DNA from: Fibrobacter sp.
GTDB taxonomy: Bacteria > Fibrobacterota > Fibrobacteria > Fibrobacterales > Fibrobacteraceae
Length of the DNA stretch: 64,000 bases
Assembly: GCA_024399035.1 (NCBI GenBank)
Contig: JAKSID010000001.1
Coordinates: forward strand, 62,001-126,000
Reading direction: 5' to 3'
Shown here: one piece after another, positions 42,986-52,047 of the stretch
Layout: every line of letters begins with the position of its first letter
How positions within the stretch are numbered: the stretch's first letter is position 1
Program-made: the position numbers and the translations under genes
The notes under the pieces: generated by a model
Database searches by the model: none
Seen by the model: only the letters and a program-made list of their open reading frames with translations
Told to the model about the DNA's origin: nothing

Positions 42986-44183
42986 TACGATCGAAGAAGC
43001 CCTTGAGGATTTCAAGGCCGGCAAATTCCTCATCGTTGTTGATGACGAAGATCGTGAAAACGAAGGCGACTTTGTGATTGCCGCCGAAAAGATTACACCG
43101 GAAAAGGTGAATTTCATGCTCCACGAAGGCCGTGGCGTTCTTTGCTGCCCGCTGCCTATCAAGCGTTGCCACGAATTGAATCTGACTCGTCAGACCGCAG
43201 AAAACACATCCATTCTGGGTACCCCGTTCACTATCATGGTGGATAAGATCGAAGGTTGCTCCACTGGCGTTTCTGCCCATGACCGTGCCGCCACCATTCT
43301 GGCTCTTTCCGATCCTGCTTCCAAACCCAGCGATTTCGGCCGCCCTGGCCACATTTCTCCGCTGTACGCCCAGGAAGAAGGCGTGCTCCGCCGCGCAGGC
43401 CACACGGAAGCTGCCGTGGACCTGGCAAAGCTGGCTGGACTTCGCCCGGCTGCCGCTCTCATTGAAATCATGAACGAAGACGGCACCATGGCCCGTATGC
43501 CTCAGTTGCAGGAAGTGGCCAAGAAGTTCGACATCAAGATTATCTCTATCCACGACTTGATCGCCTACCGCCTGAAGAACGAAAAGCTGGTGCAGCGTGT
43601 GGCTGCTCCCAACGTCCCTACCAAGTACGGCGAATTCAAGGCCTACGCCTACCGCAGCTCCACCGACGGTGTGGAACATGTGGCCTGGGTTGCTGGCAAT
43701 CCGGATTTCAGCAAGCCGGTTTATGTTCGCGTCCATAGCGAATGCCTGACGGGCGATATTTTCGGCAGCATGCGCTGCGACTGCGGTGAGCAGTTGGAAG
43801 CCTCCATGAAGTTCATTGGTGAACATGGGGGAGTGCTCCTTTACCTCCGCGGCCAGGAAGGTCGTGGTATTGGCCTCTGCAACAAGCTCCGCGCTTATGA
43901 ATTGCAGGAAAAGGGCCTGGACACCGTAGAAGCCAACATCAAGCTGGGCTTCAAGTCTGATTTACGCCAGTATGGTACCGGCGCACAGATCTTGGCTGAC
44001 CTGGGTGTGAAGCAGATGCGTTTGCTCACCAATAACCCCAGCAAGATCAATGGTATTTCCGCTTACGGTCTTGAAATCGTGGAACGTGTTCCTATCGAAA
44101 TCAAGCCCAATAACATTAACCGTTTCTATCTGCGAACCAAGAAAGAAAAGATGGGCCACGACCTGAAGTTGGACGAGGCTTAA
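42978..44183 (+). CDS. ribBA: Bifunctional DHBP synthase / GTP cyclohydrolase II
   Basis: A 401-residue protein that supplies both precursors of riboflavin. The RibB domain (1-200) has [29 protein letters not shown] and [17 protein letters not shown]. The RibA domain (205-401) has the zinc site [28 protein letters not shown] and LLTNNPSKI. Start is the TTG at 42978: AAGGAG stands seven bases upstream and the ribE stop lies just after, giving an 8-base overlap. It belongs to the rib operon. Confidence 0.96.
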   Translation: MLNTIEEALEDFKAGKFLIVVDDEDRENEGDFVIAAEKITPEKVNFMLHEGRGVLCCPLPIKRCHELNLTRQTAENTSILGTPFTIMVDKIEGCSTGVSAHDRAATILALSDPASKPSDFGRPGHISPLYAQEEGVLRRAGHTEAAVDLAKLAGLRPAAALIEIMNEDGTMARMPQLQEVAKKFDIKIISIHDLIAYRLKNEKLVQRVAAPNVPTKYGEFKAYAYRSSTDGVEHVAWVAGNPDFSKPVYVRVHSECLTGDIFGSMRCDCGEQLEASMKFIGEHGGVLLYLRGQEGRGIGLCNKLRAYELQEKGLDTVEANIKLGFKSDLRQYGTGAQILADLGVKQMRLLTNNPSKINGISAYGLEIVERVPIEIKPNNINRFYLRTKKEKMGHDLKLDEA

Positions 44184-44192
44184 GGAAGAATT

Positions 44193-44660
44193 ATGAACGA
44201 ACTGAAGAATTCTCTCAATGGAAATGGCCTCAAGGTGGCAATCGCCGTGGCCCGCTTTAACGAAATCGTCACAGACAAGCTGCTGGAAGGCGCTGTCCGC
44301 CAGCTCACCACTCTTGGTGTGGCAGACAAGGACATTACTGTGGCTCATGTGCCGGGTGCTTTCGAACTGCCGGGCATCTGCCGCCGCTTTGTGGATTCCG
44401 GCAAGTACGATGCAGTGATCGCTCTTGGCGCAGTAATTCGTGGCGAAACCAGCCACTACGACGTGGTCGTTAACTCCTCCACCGGTGGTATTGCAAACAT
44501 CGCCGCCGAAGGCAAGGTTCCCATGATTCTCGGTATTTTGACCACCGACACTGTGGACCAGGCTATGAACCGCGCAGGCCTCAAGGCTGGCAACCTGGGT
44601 TGCAGCTGGGCTTCTACCGCTGTGGAGATGGTGAACCTCTACAAGCAGATCAAGAAGTAA
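44193..44660 (+). CDS. ribH: 6,7-dimethyl-8-ribityllumazine synthase
   Basis: A 155-residue lumazine synthase that joins the ribityl-pyrimidine and the four-carbon unit. Motifs: VAIAVARFNEIVTDKLLEGA at the N-terminus, VPGAFELPGICR (about 50), GAVIRGETSHYD (about 80), and GILTTDTVDQAMNRAG. Length is typical of capsid-forming RibH. AAGGAAG precedes the ATG, ten bases after ribBA, and nusB follows, the usual order. Confidence 0.96.
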   Translation: MNELKNSLNGNGLKVAIAVARFNEIVTDKLLEGAVRQLTTLGVADKDITVAHVPGAFELPGICRRFVDSGKYDAVIALGAVIRGETSHYDVVVNSSTGGIANIAAEGKVPMILGILTTDTVDQAMNRAGLKAGNLGCSWASTAVEMVNLYKQIKK

Positions 44661-44718
44661 TCGTATAAAATCGAAAAGTTTTAGAACAAAAGAAAACGTA
44701 ATAACTGGAAATCGTTTT

Positions 44719-45156
44719 ATGCCTCAAATCAGTTATAGACCCGCCCGCGTATTTGCAATGCAAATGCTTTACGCTATGGAAATCACTAGCCAGACCGCAG
44801 GTCAGGTTCTTCCCGGGGTTCTTGAATCTCAGCCGCTTCAGGACAACCAGAAAAAGTATGGTATGAAGCTGGTGGACCTGGTTCAGGAACATCGCGCCGA
44901 ATTGGATGAATCTATCAAGGCTAATTCCGTTCATTGGGAACTGGACCGCATGGCCCGTATCGACCGCATCGTTATTTACATTGCCATGGTTGAACTGGGC
45001 TACATTCCTGAAATCCCCATGAAGGTGGCTATTACGGAAGCAGTCCAGATTGCTGCTAAGTTCAGCACCGACGGTTCCGACGCTTTTGTGAATGGTATTT
45101 TGGCTGGTTACTTGCAGAGCCGCGGCATGTCCGCCACCGAATCTAAGGAGAAATAA
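44719..45156 (+). CDS. nusB: Transcription antitermination factor NusB
   Basis: A 145-residue all-helical protein. YRPARVFAMQMLYAMEIT at the N-terminus, then WELDRMARIDRIVIYIAMVE and KVAITEAVQIAAKFSTDGSDAFVNGIL, are the standard NusB blocks. It binds boxA RNA with NusE (S10) during rRNA transcription. Pairing with ribH is common in bacteria. It ends two bases before the DUF2723 gene. Confidence 0.95.
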   Translation: MPQISYRPARVFAMQMLYAMEITSQTAGQVLPGVLESQPLQDNQKKYGMKLVDLVQEHRAELDESIKANSVHWELDRMARIDRIVIYIAMVELGYIPEIPMKVAITEAVQIAAKFSTDGSDAFVNGILAGYLQSRGMSATESKEK

Positions 45157-45158
45157 TC

Positions 45159-48100
45159 GTGATTAAAGAAAAGTGGATGAAGCATATTTTCGCAGGTATC
45201 GCCTGCTTCGTTTCTTTGATTATTTACTGCCTGACCATGGCTCCTACCGTGAGCTTCTGGGACTGCGGTGAATTCGTGGCTTGTGCCAATACCCTTGGCA
45301 TTCCTCATCCTCCTGGAACCCCGTTCTTCGTGTTCCTGGCTCGCGCAGTCATTGTACTGCTTCCCTTTGTGGAAGAAATTGCAAAGCGCGTGAACTACAT
45401 CTCCGTGTTCAGTTCCGCAGCCACAGTCTATGTGACCGCACTCTTTGCCTGGGAAATTTTGGCAGTGGTTCTTGACTCCGCTAAGGAAAAGGGCGAAGGC
45501 CTTGTGGAACGTCTGGCCGACAAGATCTCCGGCAAGACCCGCACCATCGTTCTCGGTACTGCAGCTCTCGTTGCAGGCTTCCTCCTGACTTTCTCTGACA
45601 CCTTCTGGTTCAACGCTGTAGAAGCTGAAGTCTATGGCATTGCCATGTTCATCTTGATGCTGGTTTCTTACCTCGGCCTTGTCTGGTACAAGAAGCGCGA
45701 CGACGAAGACTCCAGCGACCGTATCCTGATCTTTATTTGCTACATCGCATTCCTTGGCGTAGGCGCACACCTTTACACCATGCTCACTGTTCCTGCAGTG
45801 TTCGTGTTGCTCCTGGTGGCTCAGCCCAAGAAGATTGTGGAACGCATTCCTATCTGGATCACCGGTACCTTGCTGTGCTCCGTGATCTACATGGTTTCGG
45901 CCTTTATTGAAATCTCCTTGATTTGCTTGGTCGTGCTTGCAATCCTCGCCTTGGTTAAGCCTTTCAAGGCTGGTATGAACCACAGTGTTCGCCTTTCCTT
46001 GGCTTTCGCATTCTTCGCTCTTATTGGCTACAGCACTCACCTTTACATTCCTATCCGCTCTGAACTGAACCCCACCATCGACGAAAACAACCCGGAAATC
46101 AACATCCGTGATGACCAGGGTAACCTGCAGTTGGGCAACCTGTTCAAGGCTGAAAACTGGGATGCTTTCAACGCCTTTATCGAACGTAAGCAGTACGGTT
46201 CCGAAAGCATGATTAGCCGTGCATTCTACCGCCGTTCTCGCACCGCTCATCAGTTCTTGAGCTTCCCGCACATGGGCTTCGGTGGTTACCAGATGGCTCA
46301 GTACCTGCCTTACAAGGTGGGCGAGGTGAACTACGCAAACGGAGTCTATACCTTTGACGCTGCCGACAACCAGCCGGTGGAACGCTTGGGTCTTAAGTTC
46401 AATACTCAAATGACCATGTTCGGCGACCAGACCTTGCCCCAGTTCCTGATTTTCTTAATCTTTAACGGCCTCTTGGTTATGGTTTGCGTGTTCTGCTGGA
46501 AGCGCAATTCCAAGGTGGGCTTGTTCATGTCTGTGCTCTACGCTCTCTGCTCCCTGGGCTTGCTGTTCTACATCAACTTTGCTGACGGCACCCGCATGGA
46601 AAAGCGCGATCATGATTACTGGACAAGTGTCATGAGCCGAAACGTTCAGGATCTGAATGCTCGTGGCGCTGGCATTAACGCCTTGCCCGATCCCAACGAC
46701 TTGATCGATATGCGTCAGAACATCGAGTATGCAAAGCTCCGCCTGGCTTCTGCAAAGTCCCGCGGTGGAAACGACGCTGCTCTCCTGACCATTCAGAAGG
46801 AAATTGACGAATACGAAAACACCGCTGTATGGCAGAACTGGAAGAAGATTGAAAATGGTTTTGCCCAGGTTGGTCAGCGCGCTCCCTTCCCGGAAGCAGT
46901 GCACTTGGAAGTTCGCGAACGTGACTACTTCTATACTCCGGCATTCATTTTCATGAGTCTGCTTTTCGGTATTGGCGCCGGCATCCTGGTGTTTACCGTT
47001 GCTACCGGCTCCGTGGCTGTGGCCGCAACTCCGCTGGCTGCTGCATTGGTTCTTGTTTCCTTCTTGGTTCCCTGCATTTCTAACTACAAGGAACACGACC
47101 GTTCTGGCCTGTGGGTACCTTGGGATTACGCATACAACCTGCTGAACAGCTGCCGCCCCAACGCAATCCTCTTTACTAACGGCGATAACGACACCTTCCC
47201 GCTGTGGTTTGCTCAGGAAGTTGCCGGCATCCGTAAGGACGTTCGCGTGGTGAACCTGTCCCTGGGTAACACCGACTGGTACATCAAGCAGATGCTTGAA
47301 AACGAACCGATCCTTAAGCTCTCCTACGACAAGGCCGCTATCGACCGCGACATGGTCCTGGATAACAGCTCCGCAAACAACCCCAACCACCAGACCTCTA
47401 CCTGGGTGAAGAACGCTAACCGCCTGATGCCGCAGCTCAAGCAGCGCATTGACGCTATGGAAGGTCAGCAGCTCTCTGCCGCTGATTCTGCAAAGCTTCT
47501 CCAGTTCAAGGTTCACTATCAGGTTTGGGATGCCTTTACTGAATGGGCTAGCCGTACTCGTAGCAGCATGATGCTGACCCAGCACAAGCTGGTTATCGAC
47601 CTTGCTCTCCAGAACATGGATAAGCCAATCGAAATTTCCACTACTGTGGGTATGTCCAACTTTATGGGCCTTGAAAAGTACATGGTCCAGGAAGGTATGG
47701 TGTACAACTTTGTGAAGGGCGACTTGACTCCCCGTCGTAACGAATTCGATGCCGCTTACACTGCTGGCCTTATCGACACTGTCTTTAAGTTCCGCGGCCT
47801 TGGCGATGGCACCGCATACATCAACGACGAAACCGAACGCTTGCTCTCCAGCTACATCTCTCTGTATCTGCAGATTTCCTTCAATACTCGCGACCAGATC
47901 GAAGCTATCCGCAACACCCATCCCTTTACTGCCGAAAGCAAGGCCAAGGTGGATAGCCTTGCCGCTTCTGCAACCAAGTACCTTGAAATGGGTATGAAGC
48001 AGTTCCCTGAGGAATGGCGTAACTACTGGGCTGCTGCCTTCGTTTACCAGGCTGCTGGCATGAAGAAGGAAGCTATGGAAGTTACCTTGAGAGGCCTTCA

Positions 48101-48272
48101 GAACGTGCCTGCTTACGAAGAAGGTGGCGTGGCTCGCTTGAACATGGCTGTCCGTCAGATCGAATTGTTGTCTGATGAACCGCTAAAGATTGAAGAACCT
48201 GCTCCTGCTGCAGATACTGAAAAGGTTGAAGATTCTGCCGCTGCAGAACCCACTCTTGCTGCTGCCAACTAA
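45159..48272 (+). CDS. DUF2723 membrane glycosyltransferase (TMEM260-like)
   Basis: A 1037-residue protein starting at GTG with TAAGGAG upstream. The N-terminal signature TMAPTVSFWDCGEFVACANT (acidic pair Asp/Glu of the GT-C fold) and HPPGTPFFVFLARA define DUF2723. About eight helices occupy residues 1-310; a second helical block with FGIGAGILVFTVATG lies at about 590-650. The rest is soluble, including WVPWDYAYNLLNSC and FTNGDNDTFPLWFAQE. The C-terminus is helical/TPR-like with an acidic Ala/Glu tail. Human TMEM260, of the same family, is a protein O-mannosyltransferase. With polyprenyl-phosphate sugar synthases downstream, protein O-glycosylation is a reasonable inference. Confidence 0.85.
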   Translation: MIKEKWMKHIFAGIACFVSLIIYCLTMAPTVSFWDCGEFVACANTLGIPHPPGTPFFVFLARAVIVLLPFVEEIAKRVNYISVFSSAATVYVTALFAWEILAVVLDSAKEKGEGLVERLADKISGKTRTIVLGTAALVAGFLLTFSDTFWFNAVEAEVYGIAMFILMLVSYLGLVWYKKRDDEDSSDRILIFICYIAFLGVGAHLYTMLTVPAVFVLLLVAQPKKIVERIPIWITGTLLCSVIYMVSAFIEISLICLVVLAILALVKPFKAGMNHSVRLSLAFAFFALIGYSTHLYIPIRSELNPTIDENNPEINIRDDQGNLQLGNLFKAENWDAFNAFIERKQYGSESMISRAFYRRSRTAHQFLSFPHMGFGGYQMAQYLPYKVGEVNYANGVYTFDAADNQPVERLGLKFNTQMTMFGDQTLPQFLIFLIFNGLLVMVCVFCWKRNSKVGLFMSVLYALCSLGLLFYINFADGTRMEKRDHDYWTSVMSRNVQDLNARGAGINALPDPNDLIDMRQNIEYAKLRLASAKSRGGNDAALLTIQKEIDEYENTAVWQNWKKIENGFAQVGQRAPFPEAVHLEVRERDYFYTPAFIFMSLLFGIGAGILVFTVATGSVAVAATPLAAALVLVSFLVPCISNYKEHDRSGLWVPWDYAYNLLNSCRPNAILFTNGDNDTFPLWFAQEVAGIRKDVRVVNLSLGNTDWYIKQMLENEPILKLSYDKAAIDRDMVLDNSSANNPNHQTSTWVKNANRLMPQLKQRIDAMEGQQLSAADSAKLLQFKVHYQVWDAFTEWASRTRSSMMLTQHKLVIDLALQNMDKPIEISTTVGMSNFMGLEKYMVQEGMVYNFVKGDLTPRRNEFDAAYTAGLIDTVFKFRGLGDGTAYINDETERLLSSYISLYLQISFNTRDQIEAIRNTHPFTAESKAKVDSLAASATKYLEMGMKQFPEEWRNYWAAAFVYQAAGMKKEAMEVTLRGLQNVPAYEEGGVARLNMAVRQIELLSDEPLKIEEPAPAADTEKVEDSAAAEPTLAAAN

Positions 48273-48285
48273 TTAGAGGCTCCTA

Positions 48286-49221
48286 ATGGATTTAAGTTTG
48301 GTCATTCCGGTTAAGGAAGAAAGCGAAAACCTTCCGGACCTTTTGAAAGAAATCGTAAACGCCATTACTCCCACGGGTTACACCTACGAAGTGATTATCA
48401 TCGACGATGGTAGCCGCGACAACACCTGGGAAGTGGTGGAGGGCTTGTCCAAGGAATACGACTTCCTTAAGGCCTATCGATTCCAGTTCAACTGCGGTAA
48501 GGCTGCAGGTTTGGCTTTCGGTTTCTCCAAGGCTACCGGCAAGTACGTTGCTACCTTGGATGGCGACCTGCAGGACGACCCCCTGGAAATCCCCAAGATG
48601 ATCAAGATTCTTGAGGAAGGTTATGACCTGGTTTCTGGCTGGAAGATCCGCCGCTTGGATCCTTGGCACAAGACTTGGCCTTCCAAGTTGTTCAACCTCA
48701 CTGTTTCCGCTGTATGCGGCCAGCGCCTCCATGACTTTAACTGCGGCATCAAGGCATACCGCAGTTCCGTTGTCCGCTTTATTCACCTGTATGGCGATTT
48801 CCATCGCTTTATTCCGGTGATGGCAAAGTGGCAGGGCTTCCGCATTACCGAAATGCCGGTGGCTCACCGCGCCCGCGTTCATGGCGTTTCCAAGTACGGC
48901 GTGTCCCGCTTGGTTTCGGGCTTCCTGGATCTGCTATCCTTGCTGTTCCTGCGCAGCTTTGCTGCAAAGCCTTTGCATTTCTTTGGCCTGCTTGGTTTGA
49001 TTTTCGTTCTCGCTGGTCTGGGCGTTACCGGCTACTTCGGCGTTGAATGGATTCAGACTGGCGCACTCCACGTTCGCCCCTTGCTGTTGGCTGGCGCATT
49101 CTCCCTGGTGATGGGTGTGCAGTTCTTCTCCTTGGGCCTACTTGGCGAAATGATGAATGGCAACAAGACACAGACTTACCCGGTGGCAGAATCCATTAGG
49201 GATGGGGCTGTGTTTTTCTAA
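48286..49221 (+). CDS. GT2 polyprenyl-phosphate glycosyltransferase with membrane anchor
   Basis: A 311-residue protein of the DPM1/ArnC/GtrB type. The GT2 domain has LSLVIPVKEESENL, VIIIDDGSRDNTW and VATLDGDLQDDPLEIPKM (DxD-like), with FNCGIKAYR at about residue 150. Two membrane helices follow at about 230-255 and 265-290. It transfers a sugar from a nucleotide donor to a lipid phosphate at the inner face of the membrane. AGAGG precedes the ATG, 14 bases after the DUF2723 gene, for which it probably provides the donor. Confidence 0.88.
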   Translation: MDLSLVIPVKEESENLPDLLKEIVNAITPTGYTYEVIIIDDGSRDNTWEVVEGLSKEYDFLKAYRFQFNCGKAAGLAFGFSKATGKYVATLDGDLQDDPLEIPKMIKILEEGYDLVSGWKIRRLDPWHKTWPSKLFNLTVSAVCGQRLHDFNCGIKAYRSSVVRFIHLYGDFHRFIPVMAKWQGFRITEMPVAHRARVHGVSKYGVSRLVSGFLDLLSLLFLRSFAAKPLHFFGLLGLIFVLAGLGVTGYFGVEWIQTGALHVRPLLLAGAFSLVMGVQFFSLGLLGEMMNGNKTQTYPVAESIRDGAVFF

Positions 49222-49277
49222 ATCGTCTTTTGTAAATTGTGTTTTAGATTTTTGGAAGTTTGGAGCGAGGAATTAAA

Positions 49278-49991
49278 ATGGCATATCCTAAGAGCTTAGT
49301 AATTGTACCGACCTATAATGAGAAGGAAAACATCCAGCTCATTATGTCTGCTATCCTGGAACAGAACGAATGTCTGGAAATCCTGGTGGTGGACGATGGT
49401 TCCCCCGATGGAACCGGTGATTTGGTTGAAGCTGAGTCTCAGAAGAATCCCCGCATCCATCTCCTTCGCCGCCCTGGCAAGATGGGCCTTGGCTCTGCTT
49501 ACGTGACCGGCTTCAAGTGGGCTCTGGAACGTGATTTCGAACGTGTGTTTGAAATGGACGCTGACTTTAGCCATGCTCCCTCTGATTTGAACCGCTTTTT
49601 GGAAGCTGCTGAAGAAGCCGACTTGGTTTTGGGCAGCCGCTATCAGGACCGTAAGATCAGTGTTGTGAACTGGGACCTGAAGCGTTTGATCTTGAGCTAC
49701 GGCGCCAACGTTTATACCCGTATGGTGACCCGCCTCCCTATTAGCGATGCCACTGGCGGTTTCAAGTGCTTCCGCCGTTCTGCATTGCAGGCGCTGGACC
49801 TGGACAAGATGAAGAGCGATGGCTATTGCTTCCAGATTGAAACTACTTTCAAGATTTGGAAGAAGGGCCTGAACGTAAAGGAAATCCCCATTATCTTTAC
49901 GGACCGCACCCGCGGTACCTCCAAGATGAGTGGTGGCATTATTTCCGAAGCATTCTTCCTGGTTCTCAAGCTCCGTCTGGGTTTGGCATAG
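49278..49991 (+). CDS. GT2 polyprenol-phosphate mannose synthase-like protein
   Basis: The 237-residue product starts at the ATG at 49278, which has GAGG eight bases upstream. It has the soluble DPM1 form: SLVIVPTYNEKENIQLI, EILVVDDGSPDGTGDL, RPGKMGLGSAYVTGF, VFEMDADFSHAPSDL, VLGSRY and SDATGGFKCFRR, with the C-terminal EIPIIFTDRTRGTSKMSGGI. No membrane anchor is present. The expected reaction transfers mannose from GDP-mannose to a polyprenyl phosphate. It is the second lipid-sugar synthase of this cluster, which hints at two different sugars or a flippable intermediate. Confidence 0.9.
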   Translation: MAYPKSLVIVPTYNEKENIQLIMSAILEQNECLEILVVDDGSPDGTGDLVEAESQKNPRIHLLRRPGKMGLGSAYVTGFKWALERDFERVFEMDADFSHAPSDLNRFLEAAEEADLVLGSRYQDRKISVVNWDLKRLILSYGANVYTRMVTRLPISDATGGFKCFRRSALQALDLDKMKSDGYCFQIETTFKIWKKGLNVKEIPIIFTDRTRGTSKMSGGIISEAFFLVLKLRLGLA

Positions 49992-50011
49992 TCTGCCTCT
50001 AAGGTTTTCTC

Positions 50012-51730
50012 ATGGCAGTAGATTATTCCTGTTCCGTCATTATTGTCGCATACAATTCCTGCGACTTTATTCCCGCATGTCTTAAGTCCATTCGTGACGC
50101 CAGCGAGGGAATTGACACTCAGGTCATCGTTTTGGACAACGGCTCCGCAGAGCCCATTTCTCCCGAGATCAAGGCTTACTTCCCGGAAGTGGTCTGGATT
50201 GATTCCAAGGAAAACTTGGGCTTTGGCAAGGGCTGTAACCTGGCTGTAAAATCTGCTACCAAGCCTTATCTTTTCTTTGTAAATCCCGATACCTTGGTGT
50301 CCAAGGATTCTCTCCGCAGGGTTCTGGAATTTGTTCAGGAACATCCGGAATCGGGTACGGTGGGTTGCCGCATTCTTAATGATGACGGCTCCTTGCAGCT
50401 GGCTTGTCGCCGCTCTTTCCCCACCACATTCTCTGCCATTGCAAAGACCGTTGGATTGGCCGCCTTGTTCCCCAAGAGCAAGCTGTTCGCCTCTTACAAC
50501 ATGACCTACGCCGACCCGGACCAGGTGACCGAAGTGGATGCCGTCAGTGGTTCCTTCTTCTGCATGCGTAGCGACTTGTATCGCGAACTGAAGGGCTTTG
50601 ACGAAGACTTCTTTATGTACGGTGAAGACCTTGACTTGTGCTTTAGAGCCAAGGCTCAAGGCTTCAAGAACTACTACACACCGTCTACCAACATCCTGCA
50701 TTTCAAGGGTCAGAGTTGTAAGACTCGCCGCTGGAAATCCTACGTGGATTTCTACAAGGCCATGATTATCTTTGTGAAGAAGCACAGGAACCTGTATTTT
50801 GTTCCGGCTTGGCTTGTTTCCCTGGGTATTCTGTTTGCGGCTTTCATCGGCATGTTCTCCCGACTGATTCCAAAGTTCTGGAAAATCTTCCTGGACTTGG
50901 GTGTGGTGGCTGTGTGGGCTCTGGTTGCCGGAAGCTACTGCACCGAGGTTGTTTCAAGTTGTGAAGGTGTTGATTTAGATCCGAAGCTTGGTGTTGCGTT
51001 GCCGGAATGTAGCGATGTTGTGGAAATGATCAAACATCCCATTTACCAGTTTAGCCAGTTTGAAGACTGGTGGATGGTAGGTATTGTCGCCCTCGTCAAT
51101 GTGATTTTCCTTGTATTCCGTGGGGAATATGCCAGCGGCAGTCTGAAGGGTGAAAAGTTTATTCGCTATTTGATTCCTGTGAACCTTTTGGCTGTGGGCT
51201 GTTATGTGGCTTACCGCTTTGTAACTCAGCAGCCTGTTGCCGTTGCTTATGGTGATGGTGTCCTGGCTTACGAAGGTAACTGGGCTGTATTGGTTCTAGT
51301 TTCCTGCCTCTTTATTCCCCTGGCTCTCAAGGCCTGGCGCCGCGTGGCATTTTGGATAAACTATTTCTACCGTATCTTTGCAAAGAAGCGTCACCGTTCC
51401 ATTCTGTTGGGCGGTACCCAGGATTCCCTGAAATACTGGTTTGACCGTTACAATGTGATTCCGGGTATCGAAATCCTCGGCTGCGTCAGCAACGATACTG
51501 CCGAAGTTTCCGAAGAAAACCGCCTTCATTTGTTGGGAAAATACTCCGAAATGGAGTCTATCTGCAACCGCACGGGCTGCCGTGAACTGCTGGTGGTGTC
51601 CAATTCTTCGGGTTTCCGCGAAAAATACGACGTAAAATGGCTTGAAAGCCTTGGTTTACGGGTCTATTTGCTTATTGGCAACGGTGGCGAAGGCGATTAT
51701 GCCCTCGTAAACCTCAAATACTTGCGATAA
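50012..51730 (+). CDS. GT2 glycosyltransferase fused to membrane region and CoA-binding-like domain
   Basis: A 572-residue protein. Residues 1-240 are a rhamnosyltransferase-type GT2: CSVIIVAYNSCDFIPACLKS, VIVLDNGSAEPI, ENLGFGKGCNLAV, FFVNPDTLVSK and GFDEDFFMYGEDLDLCFRAK. Residues 260-460 contain about five membrane helices. The C-terminal 115 residues (SILLGGTQDSLKYWFDR, PGIEILGCVSND, ELLVVSNSSGF) resemble the CoA_binding_3 Rossmann-like domain found before the catalytic part of polyprenyl sugar-phosphate transferases, yet no such catalytic domain follows. The combination is unusual. It ends the glycosylation gene run. Confidence 0.8.
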   Translation: MAVDYSCSVIIVAYNSCDFIPACLKSIRDASEGIDTQVIVLDNGSAEPISPEIKAYFPEVVWIDSKENLGFGKGCNLAVKSATKPYLFFVNPDTLVSKDSLRRVLEFVQEHPESGTVGCRILNDDGSLQLACRRSFPTTFSAIAKTVGLAALFPKSKLFASYNMTYADPDQVTEVDAVSGSFFCMRSDLYRELKGFDEDFFMYGEDLDLCFRAKAQGFKNYYTPSTNILHFKGQSCKTRRWKSYVDFYKAMIIFVKKHRNLYFVPAWLVSLGILFAAFIGMFSRLIPKFWKIFLDLGVVAVWALVAGSYCTEVVSSCEGVDLDPKLGVALPECSDVVEMIKHPIYQFSQFEDWWMVGIVALVNVIFLVFRGEYASGSLKGEKFIRYLIPVNLLAVGCYVAYRFVTQQPVAVAYGDGVLAYEGNWAVLVLVSCLFIPLALKAWRRVAFWINYFYRIFAKKRHRSILLGGTQDSLKYWFDRYNVIPGIEILGCVSNDTAEVSEENRLHLLGKYSEMESICNRTGCRELLVVSNSSGFREKYDVKWLESLGLRVYLLIGNGGEGDYALVNLKYLR

Positions 51731-51790
51731 CGTAACAAATCTTAAAAAAATAGAGTTATCTTTACATAAGTACTTGATATAAAGGGTCTT

Positions 51791-52036
51791 ATGTTGGATT
51801 CTAAACTTTTGGATATTATTTGTTGCCCCGAAACCAGGGGTGCCCTGAAAATTGCATCTGCAGAACGTCTGGCTGCTTTGAATAGCGCTATTTCTGCTGG
51901 TTCTCTCAAAAACATTGCTGGTGAAACTATTTCTGAGCCTTTGACCGAAGCTTTGGAAACCGAAGATGGTTCCAGAGTCTATCCTGTTCGTGAAGGTATT
52001 CCCGTTCTTTTGGCTGACGAAGCAATTCTGCTCTAG
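51791..52036 (+). CDS. Trm112-like zinc-ribbon-type small protein
   Basis: An 81-residue protein of the Trm112/YcaR family: LLDIICCPETRGALKIASAE at the N-terminus and GSRVYPVREGIPVLLADEAI at the C-terminus match well, with a family-typical insertion between. Only the N-terminal Cys pair is kept, so zinc binding is doubtful. Eukaryotic Trm112 activates methyltransferases of tRNA and translation factors; the bacterial role is unclear. AAAGGG stands upstream. It precedes the acidic TPR protein by five bases plus the start context. Confidence 0.82.
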   Translation: MLDSKLLDIICCPETRGALKIASAERLAALNSAISAGSLKNIAGETISEPLTEALETEDGSRVYPVREGIPVLLADEAILL

Positions 52037-52047
52037 TAGGAGTGTAT

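Noticed and set aside
46455-47921. Long antisense open frame of 488 codons on the minus strand
   Set aside because: It mirrors the DUF2723 gene, shows no family motif and is explained by codon bias. Similar antisense frames at 8851-10140, 30016-31338, 57079-58359 and 60139-61449 were dropped for the same reason.
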